NCBI GenBank assembly: GCA_016288255.1
Contig: JAEEYS010000200.1
Location: 1-6,209 of the forward strand
Reading direction: 5' to 3'
Source: Bacillota bacterium
Lineage (GTDB): Bacteria; Bacillota; Tb-RUG-66
Length of the DNA stretch: 6,209 nt
Made by a program: the position numbers and the translations under genes. Positions within the stretch are counted from its first letter, which is position 1; each line of letters begins with the position of its first letter. The notes beneath the pieces are model-generated. The model was not told the origin of the DNA, did no database searches, and saw nothing but the letters and a program-made list of their open reading frames with translations. This document shows positions 1 to 6,209 of the stretch, piece after piece.

Positions 1-1096
1 GATAGCCTTTTCTTTCAGATAAGCATTGATAAAGCGGTCAATATCCCCATCCATGACAGCTTGGGTATTGCCCACTTCTTCCCCTGTTCTGTGGTCTTTT
101 ACCATGCTGTAGGGGTGGAATACATAAGACCTGATCTGGTTTCCCCAGCCGATCTCTGTTAGGTCTCCTTTTAATTCTTCCAGTCTTTCTTTTTTCTGTT
201 CCAATAAAATTTCCATCAAACGGCCTTTTAAGATCTTCATGGCTGTTTCTTTATTGGAGATCTGAGACCGTTCATTCTGACACTGCACCACGATCCCCGT
301 GGGTAAATGGGTGATCCTGACGGCAGAGTCGGTTTTATTGACATGCTGTCCTCCGGCGCCGCTGGAGCGATACGTATCGATCTTTAGATCTTCCGGTTTG
401 ATATCCACATCCACGTCATCGTCGATCACCGGGGTGACCAAAAGGGAAGCAAAAGAAGTATGCCGTTTCCCCGAAGCGTCAAAAGGAGAAATACGGACCA
501 GCCGATGGACTCCCTTTTCCGATTTTAAATATCCGTAAGCGTTGAGTCCCGCGATTTCCAGGGTGACACTTTTGATCCCGGCTTCGTCACCTGCTAAAAA
601 GTCCAGCGTTTTTACGGTATATCCTCTGTTTTCCGCCCATCTGGTATACATGCGAAGAAGCATTTCCGTCCAGTCTTGGGCTTCCGTGCCGCCGGCGCCG
701 GCGTGCAAAGTCAAAATCGCGTCGTTGCTGTCGTTGGGACCGGAAAGCAGTGTTTCCAGCCTTAGCTCTTCCAGCCGTTTTTTTAACTTACGATATTTTT
801 GCGCCGCTTCTTTTTCCATTTCTTCATCCTCTTCCTCTTCCAGAAGAAGAAACAGCGTGTCTACTTCATCATACAGTTCCTGTACATCCTGAAACTCTTT
901 GATCCCCGCTTTCAGCAATGTGATCCTTTTATTTACCTTTGCCGCTTCTTTCTGGTCATTCCAAAATTCCGGCAAAAATGTCTTTTCTTCTAATTCTTTG
1001 ACCTCTTTTTCTTTGTTTTCCAGGTCAAAGGGAAACCCTCACTTCTTCTAAAATTTTAGCTTCATTTTTAAATTCCTGTCTTAATTCCGCTAACAT
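1..1096 (-). CDS. prfB: peptide chain release factor 2 (RF2), programmed +1 frameshift, 3' end cut by window edge
   Basis: RF2 recognises UGA and UAA stop codons in the ribosomal A site and triggers hydrolysis of peptidyl-tRNA. I translated it by hand. A 23-codon leader starts at ATG 1096-1094 (MLAELRQEF...) and meets an in-frame TGA at 1027-1025. After skipping one base, the frame is open for 342 codons to base 1, giving 365 residues. The family marks are present: SPF tripeptide (stop-codon recognition) at about residues 203-205 (bases 481-489), catalytic GGQ at about 248-250 (bases 346-354) followed by [10 protein letters not shown], and [12 protein letters not shown] further upstream. These positions are within two residues of those in E. 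coli RF2. The last visible residues, [13 protein letters not shown], resemble the usual RF2 C-terminus, so only a few codons should be missing. The start has an AAGGA site (1106-1110) 9 bases upstream, overlapping the end of the preceding gene. It is probably co-transcribed with secA. Confidence 0.97.
1023..1042 (-). promoter_or_regulatory. prfB programmed +1 frameshift site (autoregulatory)
   Basis: On the minus strand the codons read GTG AGG GTT TCC CTT TGA CCT. This has the parts of the bacterial RF2 recoding signal: an internal Shine-Dalgarno-like AGGG, the slippery CTT (1030-1028), the in-frame stop TGA (1027-1025), and a C as the next base, the poor UGAC termination context. AGG sits six bases before CTT, the same as in E. 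coli (AGG GGG UAU CUU UGA C). Slipping by one base makes CTT be followed by GAC, giving ...VSLDLEN..., which matches the SLDLE stretch of other RF2 proteins. By family knowledge, low RF2 lets the ribosome shift and make more RF2, while high RF2 terminates at the TGA. The internal AGGG is shorter than the E. coli AGGGGG. Confidence 0.96.
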
Positions 1097-1116
1097 TTTT
1101 TCACATCCTTCTTCTG

Positions 1117-1404
1117 TTACTTATTTTTTTGAAACTCTTTGATCTTTTGCCTAAGCATCTCATTTTCGTCCAACAAAGCGTGCTTTTCTTTCATCAGACG
1201 TTCTATTTTCTTTTGCTGGTCCCGTATTTTCCAAAGGACCGCATAGACCAAAATCCCATACAGCAGAAGCTCCGGTAAAAAAGCCATGGAAGGCGGCCAT
1301 TCCAAAAATGCTTTATACGTTGCATTCATATACTCTTTGAACAAGACATAAGCCATGATCAAAAAAGAAAACAACAGGCTGGGAATATCCATCCACCGTC
1401 TCAT
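1117..1404 (-). CDS. small two-helix membrane protein with cytoplasmic leucine zipper, function unknown
   Basis: I do not recognise this 95-residue protein. It has a basic N-terminus (MRRWMD), a hydrophobic helix at about residues 7-22, a loop with NATY and WPPS, a second helix at about 41-59, then a charged tail from 60 to 95. The tail fits a heptad pattern: d positions L70, L77, L84, F91 and a positions I67, K74, N81, I88. This is a short leucine zipper with a buried Asn. The positive-inside rule puts both ends in the cytoplasm, which is inference. The ATG lies 3 bases after the secA stop, and its AAGGA ribosome site is inside the last secA codons (AAG GAT), so translation is probably coupled. 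Its stop is 20 bases before the prfB start. It is likely a real gene because it fills the secA-prfB gap exactly and has a ribosome site and sensible protein features. Confidence 0.85.
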   Translation of the reverse strand: MRRWMDIPSLLFSFLIMAYVLFKEYMNATYKAFLEWPPSMAFLPELLLYGILVYAVLWKIRDQQKKIERLMKEKHALLDENEMLRQKIKEFQKNK

Positions 1405-1407
1405 ACT

Positions 1408-4092
1408 TTACAGATCCTTACCGCAGCATTTTTTATATTTTAATCCGCTCCCGCAGGGGCAAAGATCATTTCTTCCCACTTTTTTGTCTTTCTTAATAGG
1501 TTTCTTTTTCACTTCTTCACTGCCGCCTGTTGCCATCAAAGGTTTTGCTACTTGTTTCCGTTCCATCTTGTTTTTCGGAACGATATGATAAATGGTTCTC
1601 AATACATCGTATTTGATGTTGTCGATCATATAATTGAACATTTCATAGCCTTCGTTTTTATAAGCGACCAAAGGATCGTCATGGCCGTATGCCCTTAAGC
1701 CGATCCCCTGTTTCAGCTGATGCATGGCGTCAATGTGATCCATCCATTTTTCATCGATGGTCTGTAACAACACGATCCGTTCGATCTCTCTGAAATCATA
1801 GCCTTCCTGTTCGAATTCCCGTTCTTTGAAACGATACAGCTCTTCCGCTGTTTTTTCCAGATCTTCTATGATCCGCTGTTTGTCCAGATCGTCTCCGGGC
1901 TGAATGTATTTGCTTTTCGGCAAAAACAGATTATGGAGATTGTCGTTTAGATCCGCCAGATCCCATTCTTCCGAGTACTTGCTGTTTGCGGTATGCACTT
2001 CTACCAACTCTGTTATGATATCTTTGCTGAAGTCGATAATGGTATCCCGCATCTCTTTGCCGCTTAGTACATCATTTCTTTGAGAATAAATGACTTCACG
2101 CTGTGTATTCATGACCATATCATATTCCAGCACATGCTTTCTGGTATCGAAGTTTCGTTCTTCCACCCGTTTCTGCGCATTTTCAATGGTTCTGGTAAGC
2201 ATTTTATTTTCAATGGGCATATCTTCTTCCATACCGATCCTGCCCATGATATTTTTCAGATTATCCGAACCGAACAAACGGATCAAATCATCCTCCAGAG
2301 AGATATAGAACCGAGATTCTCCCGGATCCCCCTGTCTGCCGGAACGTCCTCTCAACTGATTGTCGATTCGCCTGCTTTCATGGCGTTCCGAACCGATGAC
2401 CTTGAGTCCGCCTGTCAAAACGATCTGATCGTGCTCCTTATCCGCTTCCGCTTTATATTTATCCCGTAGCTCTATAAACCGCTGTCTTGCTTCTATGATC
2501 TCCTGATCTTCCGTTTCCGCAAATCCGTTGGCTTCCGCTACCAGCTCTTCTGTGTATCCCATGCGGCGCATTTCCTGCAAAGCGAGGTAGTCGGGATTGC
2601 CTCCCAGCATAATATCCGTCCCTCTCCCTGCCATGTTGGTGGCAATGGTGACCGCACCCAAACGGCCGGCCTGTGCGATGATCTCCGCTTCTTTTTCATG
2701 ATATTTTGCATTCAACACCTGATGCTTGATGTTCTGTTTTTTCAAAAGATGACTCAATTCTTCCGATTTATCGATGGTAATGGTCCCTACCAAAACCGGC
2801 TGTCCTTTGGCGTGGCTTTCCTTGATCTCTTCTACGATCGCTTTGAATTTACCGTTTTCGGTCTTATATACCACGTCATCTTGATCGACCCTTTTCATTT
2901 CTTTATTGGTGGGAATAGATACCACGTCCATGCCATAGATATTGATAAATTCATCTTCTTCCGTCATAGCTGTCCCGGTCATACCGCTTCTCTTTTGATA
3001 CATTCTGAAAAAGTTCTGGAATGTAATGGTCGCCAATGTTTTGGTTTCTTTTTTGATCTGCACGTTTTCCTTTGCTTCAATAGCCTGGTGCAGTCCGTCG
3101 CTGTATTGCCTGCCCAGCATCAAACGGCCGGTGAACTGATCCACGATAATGACCGCCCCGTCTTTTACCACATAATCCTTATCCCGTTTCATCAGCGTGT
3201 GCGCTTTCAACGCGTTGTTGATGAGATGGGCTCTTTGCTGCTGTTCCGGATCATACAGATTTTCGATCTTGAAATACGCTTCCGCCTTGGCTACCCCTTC
3301 TTCCGTCAAAAAGGCAGTGTGCGCTTTTTCATCTACTTTATAGTCTTCTTCCTCTTTTAAAGTATAGATGAAACTATTGGCAGCCAGATAAGAATCATCC
3401 GCTTTATATGCGTTCCCGGATATAATCAGAGGGGTTCTGGCTTCGTCGATCAAAATAGAGTCGACTTCGTCGATGATGGCGTAATTTAATTTCCTCTGCA
3501 CCAAATTTTCTTTAAAAATAGACATATTGTCCCGCAAATAGTCAAATCCCAGTTCGTTGTTGGTCGCAAATACGATATCCGCGTTATACGCCGCCTGTTT
3601 GTCTTTCGGTTCCATTTGAGAAAGGATCAATCCCACGCTCAGACCCAAAAATCGATAGATCTTGCCCATCAATTCGCTGTCACGTTTTGCCAGGTATTCA
3701 TTGACCGTTACAATATGGACCCCTTCTCCCGTCAGCGCGTTCAAATAAGCGGGCAGTGTTGCCACCAGCGTTTTCCCTTCACCGGTTTTCATTTCTGCGA
3801 TCCTGCCTTGATGAAGGACAATGCCCCCCATGAGCTGAACATCAAAATGGCGCATGTGAAGCGTTCTTTTTGCCGCTTCTCTGACCACCGCGAACGCTTC
3901 CGGCAGCAGATCGTCTAACGTCGCGCCTTCTTTCAGACGGTTTTTAAATTCTTCTGTCTTGTGCCTTAACTCCGTATCGGAAAGCTCTTTTATGGTCGGT
4001 TCAAAACGGTTGATCTCCTGCACCAAAGGTTCTAACCGCTTTACTTCTTTTTCATTGGTATTGATAAACGCATTCAGTATATTTTTAAACAT
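1408..4092 (-). CDS. secA: preprotein translocase ATPase SecA
   Basis: SecA is the ATP-driven motor that pushes unfolded preproteins through the SecYEG channel. The 894 residues are full length. In order they show: the N-terminal start helix; nucleotide-binding domain 1 with Walker A MKTGEGKT (101-108), Walker B IIDEVD (206-211) and DEAR (216-219); the preprotein cross-linking region from about 225 to 370; nucleotide-binding domain 2 with [12 protein letters not shown] (487-498) and the arginine-finger block [17 protein letters not shown] (579-595); a helical wing and scaffold region; a basic linker; and a C-terminal zinc-binding tail with C878, C880, C889 and C890. In other bacteria this tail binds SecB and the ribosome or membrane; a SecB partner is not visible here. 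About 60 residues separate GTDIMLGG from [11 protein letters not shown], the variable (VAR) segment that is short in Bacillus SecA and longer in E. coli. The start is supported by GAGGTGG (4097-4103) four bases upstream and by the typical MFKNILNAF beginning. Length and motifs leave no real alternative. Confidence 0.99.
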   Translation of the reverse strand: MFKNILNAFINTNEKEVKRLEPLVQEINRFEPTIKELSDTELRHKTEEFKNRLKEGATLDDLLPEAFAVVREAAKRTLHMRHFDVQLMGGIVLHQGRIAEMKTGEGKTLVATLPAYLNALTGEGVHIVTVNEYLAKRDSELMGKIYRFLGLSVGLILSQMEPKDKQAAYNADIVFATNNELGFDYLRDNMSIFKENLVQRKLNYAIIDEVDSILIDEARTPLIISGNAYKADDSYLAANSFIYTLKEEEDYKVDEKAHTAFLTEEGVAKAEAYFKIENLYDPEQQQRAHLINNALKAHTLMKRDKDYVVKDGAVIIVDQFTGRLMLGRQYSDGLHQAIEAKENVQIKKETKTLATITFQNFFRMYQKRSGMTGTAMTEEDEFINIYGMDVVSIPTNKEMKRVDQDDVVYKTENGKFKAIVEEIKESHAKGQPVLVGTITIDKSEELSHLLKKQNIKHQVLNAKYHEKEAEIIAQAGRLGAVTIATNMAGRGTDIMLGGNPDYLALQEMRRMGYTEELVAEANGFAETEDQEIIEARQRFIELRDKYKAEADKEHDQIVLTGGLKVIGSERHESRRIDNQLRGRSGRQGDPGESRFYISLEDDLIRLFGSDNLKNIMGRIGMEEDMPIENKMLTRTIENAQKRVEERNFDTRKHVLEYDMVMNTQREVIYSQRNDVLSGKEMRDTIIDFSKDIITELVEVHTANSKYSEEWDLADLNDNLHNLFLPKSKYIQPGDDLDKQRIIEDLEKTAEELYRFKEREFEQEGYDFREIERIVLLQTIDEKWMDHIDAMHQLKQGIGLRAYGHDDPLVAYKNEGYEMFNYMIDNIKYDVLRTIYHIVPKNKMERKQVAKPLMATGGSEEVKKKPIKKDKKVGRNDLCPCGSGLKYKKCCGKDL

Positions 4093-4122
4093 ATTTCCAC
4101 CTCGTTTTTCTATCTACCTTGC

Positions 4123-4151
4123 ATTGTAGCACGTAACAGTAGGAACTGCAA
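4123..4151 (-). promoter_or_regulatory. secA promoter, extended -10 type
   Basis: Reading the minus strand there is TTGCAG (4151-4146), a 17-base spacer, and TACAAT (4128-4123) preceded by TGC (4131-4129), an extended -10 motif. The -10 matches the housekeeping consensus at five of six bases. The -35 matches only TTG, so the TG extension probably compensates. The predicted start near 4116 gives a leader of about 23 bases, just enough for the GAGGTGG ribosome site. It sits between the hpf terminator and secA, where a promoter is needed. This is motif reading only, with no expression data. Confidence 0.65.
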
Positions 4152-4205
4152 GAATCGGAACGGTCCCTTTCCGTCACAGTTTGCTTCAACGCCGTTTCTT
4201 TCATA

Positions 4206-4248
4206 AAACGAATAAAAAAGACAGCCAAGCTGTCTTTTTTATTCGTTT
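4206..4248 (-). terminator. intrinsic terminator after hpf (perfect 20-bp stem)
   Basis: Bases 4206-4225 and 4229-4248 are perfect inverted repeats around a 3-base loop. In the minus-strand RNA the core is GACAGC, loop UUG, GCUGUC, followed by UUUUUUAUU. It begins 15 bases after the hpf stop. An A-run before the stem mirrors the U-run after it, so the element can work on either strand, although no plus-strand gene ends here. It should separate hpf transcription from the secA operon, which has its own promoter just beyond. Confidence 0.93.
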
Positions 4249-4263
4249 GTTTTCCTGATAAGA

Positions 4264-4800
4264 TCAATCTAACTCTTCTTCGATCAACCCGTATTGCCCG
4301 TCATTTCGTTTGTAGACCACACAGGTCTCCATCGTTTCTTCTTCTTTAAAAACAAAGAAATTGTGACCCAACAGTTCCATTTGTAAAATGGCTTCTTCCA
4401 CATTCATGGGCTTAAAATTGAATTTCTTTACTTTGACCAGTTTCGGCCGTTTTACTTCCGGTTCTTCTTCTATTTCTTCAAAATCTACGCTGGTCTGTAA
4501 ATTTTTATGCTTGATCTTTGCATACAGTTTCGTTTTATATTTCGTAATCTGCCGTTCTAATTTTTCCAATACCAGGTCCACCGCTGCATACATATCATCA
4601 TTTTTTTCTACAGCGCGAATGATCATGCTGTCCACATAAACCGTAGCTTCCACAATATGTTTACCGTGTTCCACAAACATTTTTACTTTTGCTTCCGCTT
4701 CGTGGTCAAAGTGGCGGTCTAACTTGCCAATTTTATTTTGAGCATAATTCCTTAAAGCCTCTGTCACCTCAAAATTTTTTCCGCTGACTATCATCTTCAT
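4264..4800 (-). CDS. hpf: ribosome hibernation promoting factor, long form
   Basis: Long HPF binds the decoding region of the 30S subunit in starvation or stationary phase, blocks mRNA and tRNA binding, and joins two 70S ribosomes into inactive 100S dimers. The 178-residue length is that of the long Gram-positive form. The N-terminal S30AE fold covers about residues 1-97 (KMIVSGKNFEVTEALRNYA at the start, a basic RQITKYKTKLYAKIKHK helix at its end). An acidic linker follows (DFEEIEEEPEV, about 106-116), then the C-terminal dimerisation domain (KVKKFNFKPMNVEEAILQME, GHNFFVFKEEET, VVYKRNDGQYGLIEEE). The start is supported by a strong GGAGG (4810-4814) 9 bases upstream. The gene lies between its own promoter and a strong terminator, so it can be controlled independently of comF and secA. 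The hpf-secA-prfB order is common in Bacillota. It is also called yvyD or raiA-like in some annotations. Confidence 0.97.
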   Translation of the reverse strand: MKMIVSGKNFEVTEALRNYAQNKIGKLDRHFDHEAEAKVKMFVEHGKHIVEATVYVDSMIIRAVEKNDDMYAAVDLVLEKLERQITKYKTKLYAKIKHKNLQTSVDFEEIEEEPEVKRPKLVKVKKFNFKPMNVEEAILQMELLGHNFFVFKEEETMETCVVYKRNDGQYGLIEEELD

Positions 4801-4820
4801 GTTGTCGTCCCTCCCACCGT

Positions 4821-4830
4821 AATGATCATT
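4821..4830. repeat. 10-base perfect palindrome in hpf leader
   Basis: AATGATCATT reads the same on both strands. It lies between the predicted hpf transcription start and the GGAGG ribosome site, six bases from the latter. It could be an operator half-site pair or a chance AT-rich palindrome; nothing here identifies a binding protein. Confidence 0.4.
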
Positions 4831-4831
4831 G

Positions 4832-4862
4832 ATATAGATAAACTATATTAAGAATAATATAG
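4832..4862. repeat. alternating inverted repeats over hpf -10 and leader
   Basis: On the minus strand there are three related arms: CTATATT (4862-4856), AATATAG (4849-4843) and CTATAT (4837-4832). The middle arm is complementary to both others, with gaps of six and five bases. The first arm contains the predicted -10 box, and the others lie at or after the predicted transcription start. All pairs but one per arm are A-T, so any RNA hairpin would be weak; a DNA operator is the better guess if it matters at all. Confidence 0.4.
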
Positions 4863-4900
4863 CATACCAGCCTTTGTTTTGCTAACTTTTTTTATTTTCT
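4856..4900 (-). promoter_or_regulatory. hpf promoter, extended -10 with A-rich upstream element
   Basis: The minus strand has TTAGCA (4885-4880, four of six -35 matches), an 18-base spacer, and TATATT (4861-4856, five of six -10 matches) preceded by TGC (4864-4862). Directly upstream of the -35 is AAAATAAAAAAAG, like the proximal part of an UP element that binds the RNA polymerase alpha subunit. The start would fall near 4849, leaving a leader of about 48 bases. In Bacillus the homologue uses stress and stationary sigma factors; I could not see a convincing sigma-H or sigma-B match here. Confidence 0.6.
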
Positions 4901-4980
4901 TTCTTTGGATATATTAAATATACCTTTTTTCTGTGTATTTTTTGTGTTTTTTTACGGTTTTATACACGCTTTTCCTTTTC
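4901..4980. other. A-tract-rich spacer between comF and hpf
   Basis: Downstream of the comF stop the minus strand carries repeated A-runs of six or seven bases, some spaced about one helical turn apart, plus TATATTTAATATA, which is TATATT and AATATA around a single T. A GTGTAT/ATACAC pair could form a 6-bp stem but no U-run follows on the minus strand, so there is no clear comF terminator. The tract may be intrinsically bent DNA feeding the hpf promoter, or just AT-rich spacer. No gene is seen here. Confidence 0.4.
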
Positions 4981-5727
4981 TTACTCCATATCATCATATT
5001 CTGTCACCGCGACAGTCATGCTTTTGACCGATACCGCGCCTTGTTTTAACAACAAGCGTCCCAATTCCTCCATGGTGGAACCGGTGGTATAAATATCATC
5101 TATCAGTAGTATTCTTCGGCCGGCAACGAATTCCTCTTTTTTCACGGAAAAACAATCTTTTAGGATCTCTTTTCTCTCTTCCTTGGTATGATTTGCCAAA
5201 TAATCCGTATACTTCGCTCTGACCGCCACATCATAGTAAAATGGGATACCGGTCTCTTTGCTGATATATTTTGCCAAGATCTCCGACTGATTAAAAGTCC
5301 TTTTGTATAATCTTCTTCTATGGATCGGCACCGGGATCAAAATATCCGCGTCTTTGATGGCTTCGGCTTTTTCTTTTGCCATGATCTCGGCAAACCGTCT
5401 GCCCAAATATCTGTTTTTCCCATATTTATAGCGATATAACGCCGCCTTCACTTCGCCTTTATAGAAAAAGACCGCTGTGTTTTGGATGATCTTCCCTTCC
5501 CGCTTGCAATCCTCACAAACCCGTTTCTCCTCCGGCAAAGGCCTTCCGCAAATATCGCACCTGTTCTCTTCTTTGATTTGATATTCTTCCTTACAAACAT
5601 CGCAAAGGAGCCTCTTGTCCTTTAAGGGCGTATCGCAGACAGTGCAGGCCCTTTCGGGATAAAGTAGATCCATGAGATACTCGTATCCGTTTTTTTGTTT
5701 CTTTTGTTTTTCCGTAGTCTGCCTCAT
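4981..5727 (-). CDS. comF: ComF family protein (double zinc ribbon and phosphoribosyltransferase fold)
   Basis: ComF/ComFC proteins help import and process single-stranded DNA in competent bacteria and are widespread in species not known to be competent. From my preferred start the protein has 248 residues. The N-terminal part has four CxxC pairs (CTVC at 28-31, CDVC at 42-45, CDIC at 57-60, CEDC at 71-74), a double zinc ribbon. The C-terminal part is a type I phosphoribosyltransferase fold: ILIPVPIHRRRLYKRTFNQSE near 130-149 and the PRPP-binding loop LLIDDIYTTGST at 207-218. An upstream in-frame ATG at 5766 would add 13 residues (MQMTSHADSGEDK), but it has only a weak GAGAG before it. The ATG at 5725-5727 has GGAG (5736-5739) at an 8-base distance. 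The gene follows recD2 by 67 bases (28 with the longer start), so they are likely co-transcribed. No comFA helicase is adjacent in this window. Confidence 0.93.
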   Translation of the reverse strand: MRQTTEKQKKQKNGYEYLMDLLYPERACTVCDTPLKDKRLLCDVCKEEYQIKEENRCDICGRPLPEEKRVCEDCKREGKIIQNTAVFFYKGEVKAALYRYKYGKNRYLGRRFAEIMAKEKAEAIKDADILIPVPIHRRRLYKRTFNQSEILAKYISKETGIPFYYDVAVRAKYTDYLANHTKEERKEILKDCFSVKKEEFVAGRRILLIDDIYTTGSTMEELGRLLLKQGAVSVKSMTVAVTEYDDME

Positions 5728-5735
5728 TTTGTCTT

Positions 5736-5739
5736 CTCC
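5736..5739 (-). promoter_or_regulatory. ribosome binding site deciding the comF start
   Basis: The minus strand reads CGGAGAAGACAAA before the ATG at 5727, placing GGAG 8 bases from the codon. The alternative ATG at 5766 is preceded by AAAAAGAGAGAAAC, with no GGAG or AGGA. This favours the shorter ComF. Confidence 0.6.
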
Positions 5740-5794
5740 GCTATCCGCATGAGATGTCATCTGCATGTTTCTCTCTTTTTACATGCTTTGCTGT

Positions 5795-6209
5795 TTAGAA
5801 AAATTCTTCGATCCGTTCTTTCAGTGTCGAAAGCCGCTCTTCCGCCCGATGATTTTGAACGGCATATTGCAGGGCTCTTTTTTCTCCGATCAAAATGACC
5901 AAAGATTTGGCGCGGGTCAAGGCGGTATAAATCAAATTCCGCTGCAGCATGGTAAAATGCTGCATGGATAGCGGAATCACCACCGCTTCAAACTCGCTTC
6001 CTTGTGATTTGTGCACGGAGATCGCGTAGGACAGGGTCAATTCATCCAATTCCTTGATATCATAATATACGACCTTTTTGCCCATATCATCCGTATATTC
6101 TACCGCGACTCCGTCTTCTTTGGATACCTCAAGGACCGTTCCCACATCACCGTTGAACACTTCTTTTTCATAATTGTTTTTGATCTGCATCACTTTGTCC
6201 CATTCACGA
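5795..6209 (-). CDS. recD2: RecD2-type ATP-dependent DNA helicase, C-terminal part only
   Basis: RecD2 is a 5'-3' superfamily 1B helicase, found in Bacillota without a RecBC complex, that acts in DNA repair and replication-fork maintenance. Only the last 137 residues are in the window. The frame stays open to the right edge; the bases before the first ATG encode REWDKV, which leads into MQIKNNYEKEVFNGDVG, so that ATG is internal and not a start. Visible are the SH3-like insertion with FNGDVGTV and VVYYDIKELDELTLSYA, then helicase motif V (SVHKSQGSEFEAVV) and motif VI (NLIYTALTRAKSLVILIG), whose arginine contacts ATP. A short charged tail ends at TAA 5795-5797. RecD2 rather than RecD of RecBCD is inferred from the GDVG/SH3 block and the Bacillota context; the N-terminal region that would settle it is outside the window. 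Confidence 0.92.
   Translation of the reverse strand, partial: REWDKVMQIKNNYEKEVFNGDVGTVLEVSKEDGVAVEYTDDMGKKVVYYDIKELDELTLSYAISVHKSQGSEFEAVVIPLSMQHFTMLQRNLIYTALTRAKSLVILIGEKRALQYAVQNHRAEERLSTLKERIEEFF

Noticed and set aside
299..993. Plus-strand frames over prfB, including a serine-rich one
   Set aside because: They are antisense to the RF2 coding sequence; the serine and phenylalanine runs come from Glu/Lys-rich codons on the other strand.
1025..1027. prfB as a pseudogene or sequencing frameshift
   Set aside because: The break falls exactly at the conserved CTT-TGA-C with an internal Shine-Dalgarno at the correct spacing, so it is the normal programmed frameshift.
2698..3360. 220-codon plus-strand frame
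   Set aside because: It lies wholly antisense to conserved SecA sequence, is rich in Phe and His as expected of a reverse frame, and has no family resemblance.
4085..4267. 60-codon minus-strand frame between hpf and secA
   Set aside because: It starts at a TTG overlapping the hpf stop, runs straight through the terminator hairpin and the secA promoter and ribosome site, and has no ribosome site or recognisable protein character.
4801..4850. Riboswitch or attenuator in the hpf leader
   Set aside because: The leader is only about 48 bases, its helices are short and nearly all A-T, and no known aptamer motif is visible.
4901..4980. Terminator after comF
   Set aside because: The possible GTGTAT/ATACAC stem has a long loop, few G-C pairs and no U-run after it on the transcribed strand.
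6188..6193. Start codon for the right-edge helicase frame
   Set aside because: The frame stays open upstream to the window edge and encodes REWDKV in line with the RecD2 family, so the GTG/ATG here are internal codons.
1..6209. Mobile element, CRISPR array, tRNA, rRNA or a novel defence system
   Set aside because: No direct-repeat array, transposase, tRNA fold or foreign-looking cassette was found; all main genes are conserved housekeeping genes on one strand.

Overview
The window reads as ordinary chromosome from a Gram-positive bacterium of the phylum Bacillota, most likely class Clostridia. The grounds are the gene order recD2 - comF - hpf - secA - prfB, a long-form (dimerising) HPF, a SecA with a C-terminal zinc-binding tail, strong AGGAGG-type ribosome binding sites, and AT-rich intergenic DNA. 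The genus cannot be fixed from the sequence alone.

All genes lie on the minus strand, so transcription runs from high to low coordinates. From right to left: (1) the C-terminal end of a RecD2-type helicase, cut by the right edge; (2) comF, a double zinc-ribbon/phosphoribosyltransferase-fold protein; (3) a 180-to-250-base AT-rich gap with a good extended -10 promoter and A-tracts; (4) hpf, the ribosome hibernation factor; (5) a strong intrinsic terminator with a perfect 20-bp stem; (6) a separate extended -10 promoter for secA; (7) secA; (8) a 95-codon gene for an unrecognised two-helix membrane protein with a leucine-zipper tail, starting 3 bases after the secA stop; (9) prfB (RF2), read through a programmed +1 frameshift and cut by the left edge probably only a few codons before its stop.

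Functionally there are three transcription blocks: a DNA-processing pair (recD2-comF), a probably monocistronic hpf between its own promoter and terminator, and a translation/export operon secA-small membrane protein-prfB. No mobile element, tRNA, rRNA, CRISPR array or defence system was seen, and no stretch longer than 300 bases lacks a gene. The points most worth a second look are the prfB recoding site, which breaks the gene for a naive ORF caller, the uncharacterised membrane protein between secA and prfB, and the structured hpf promoter region.
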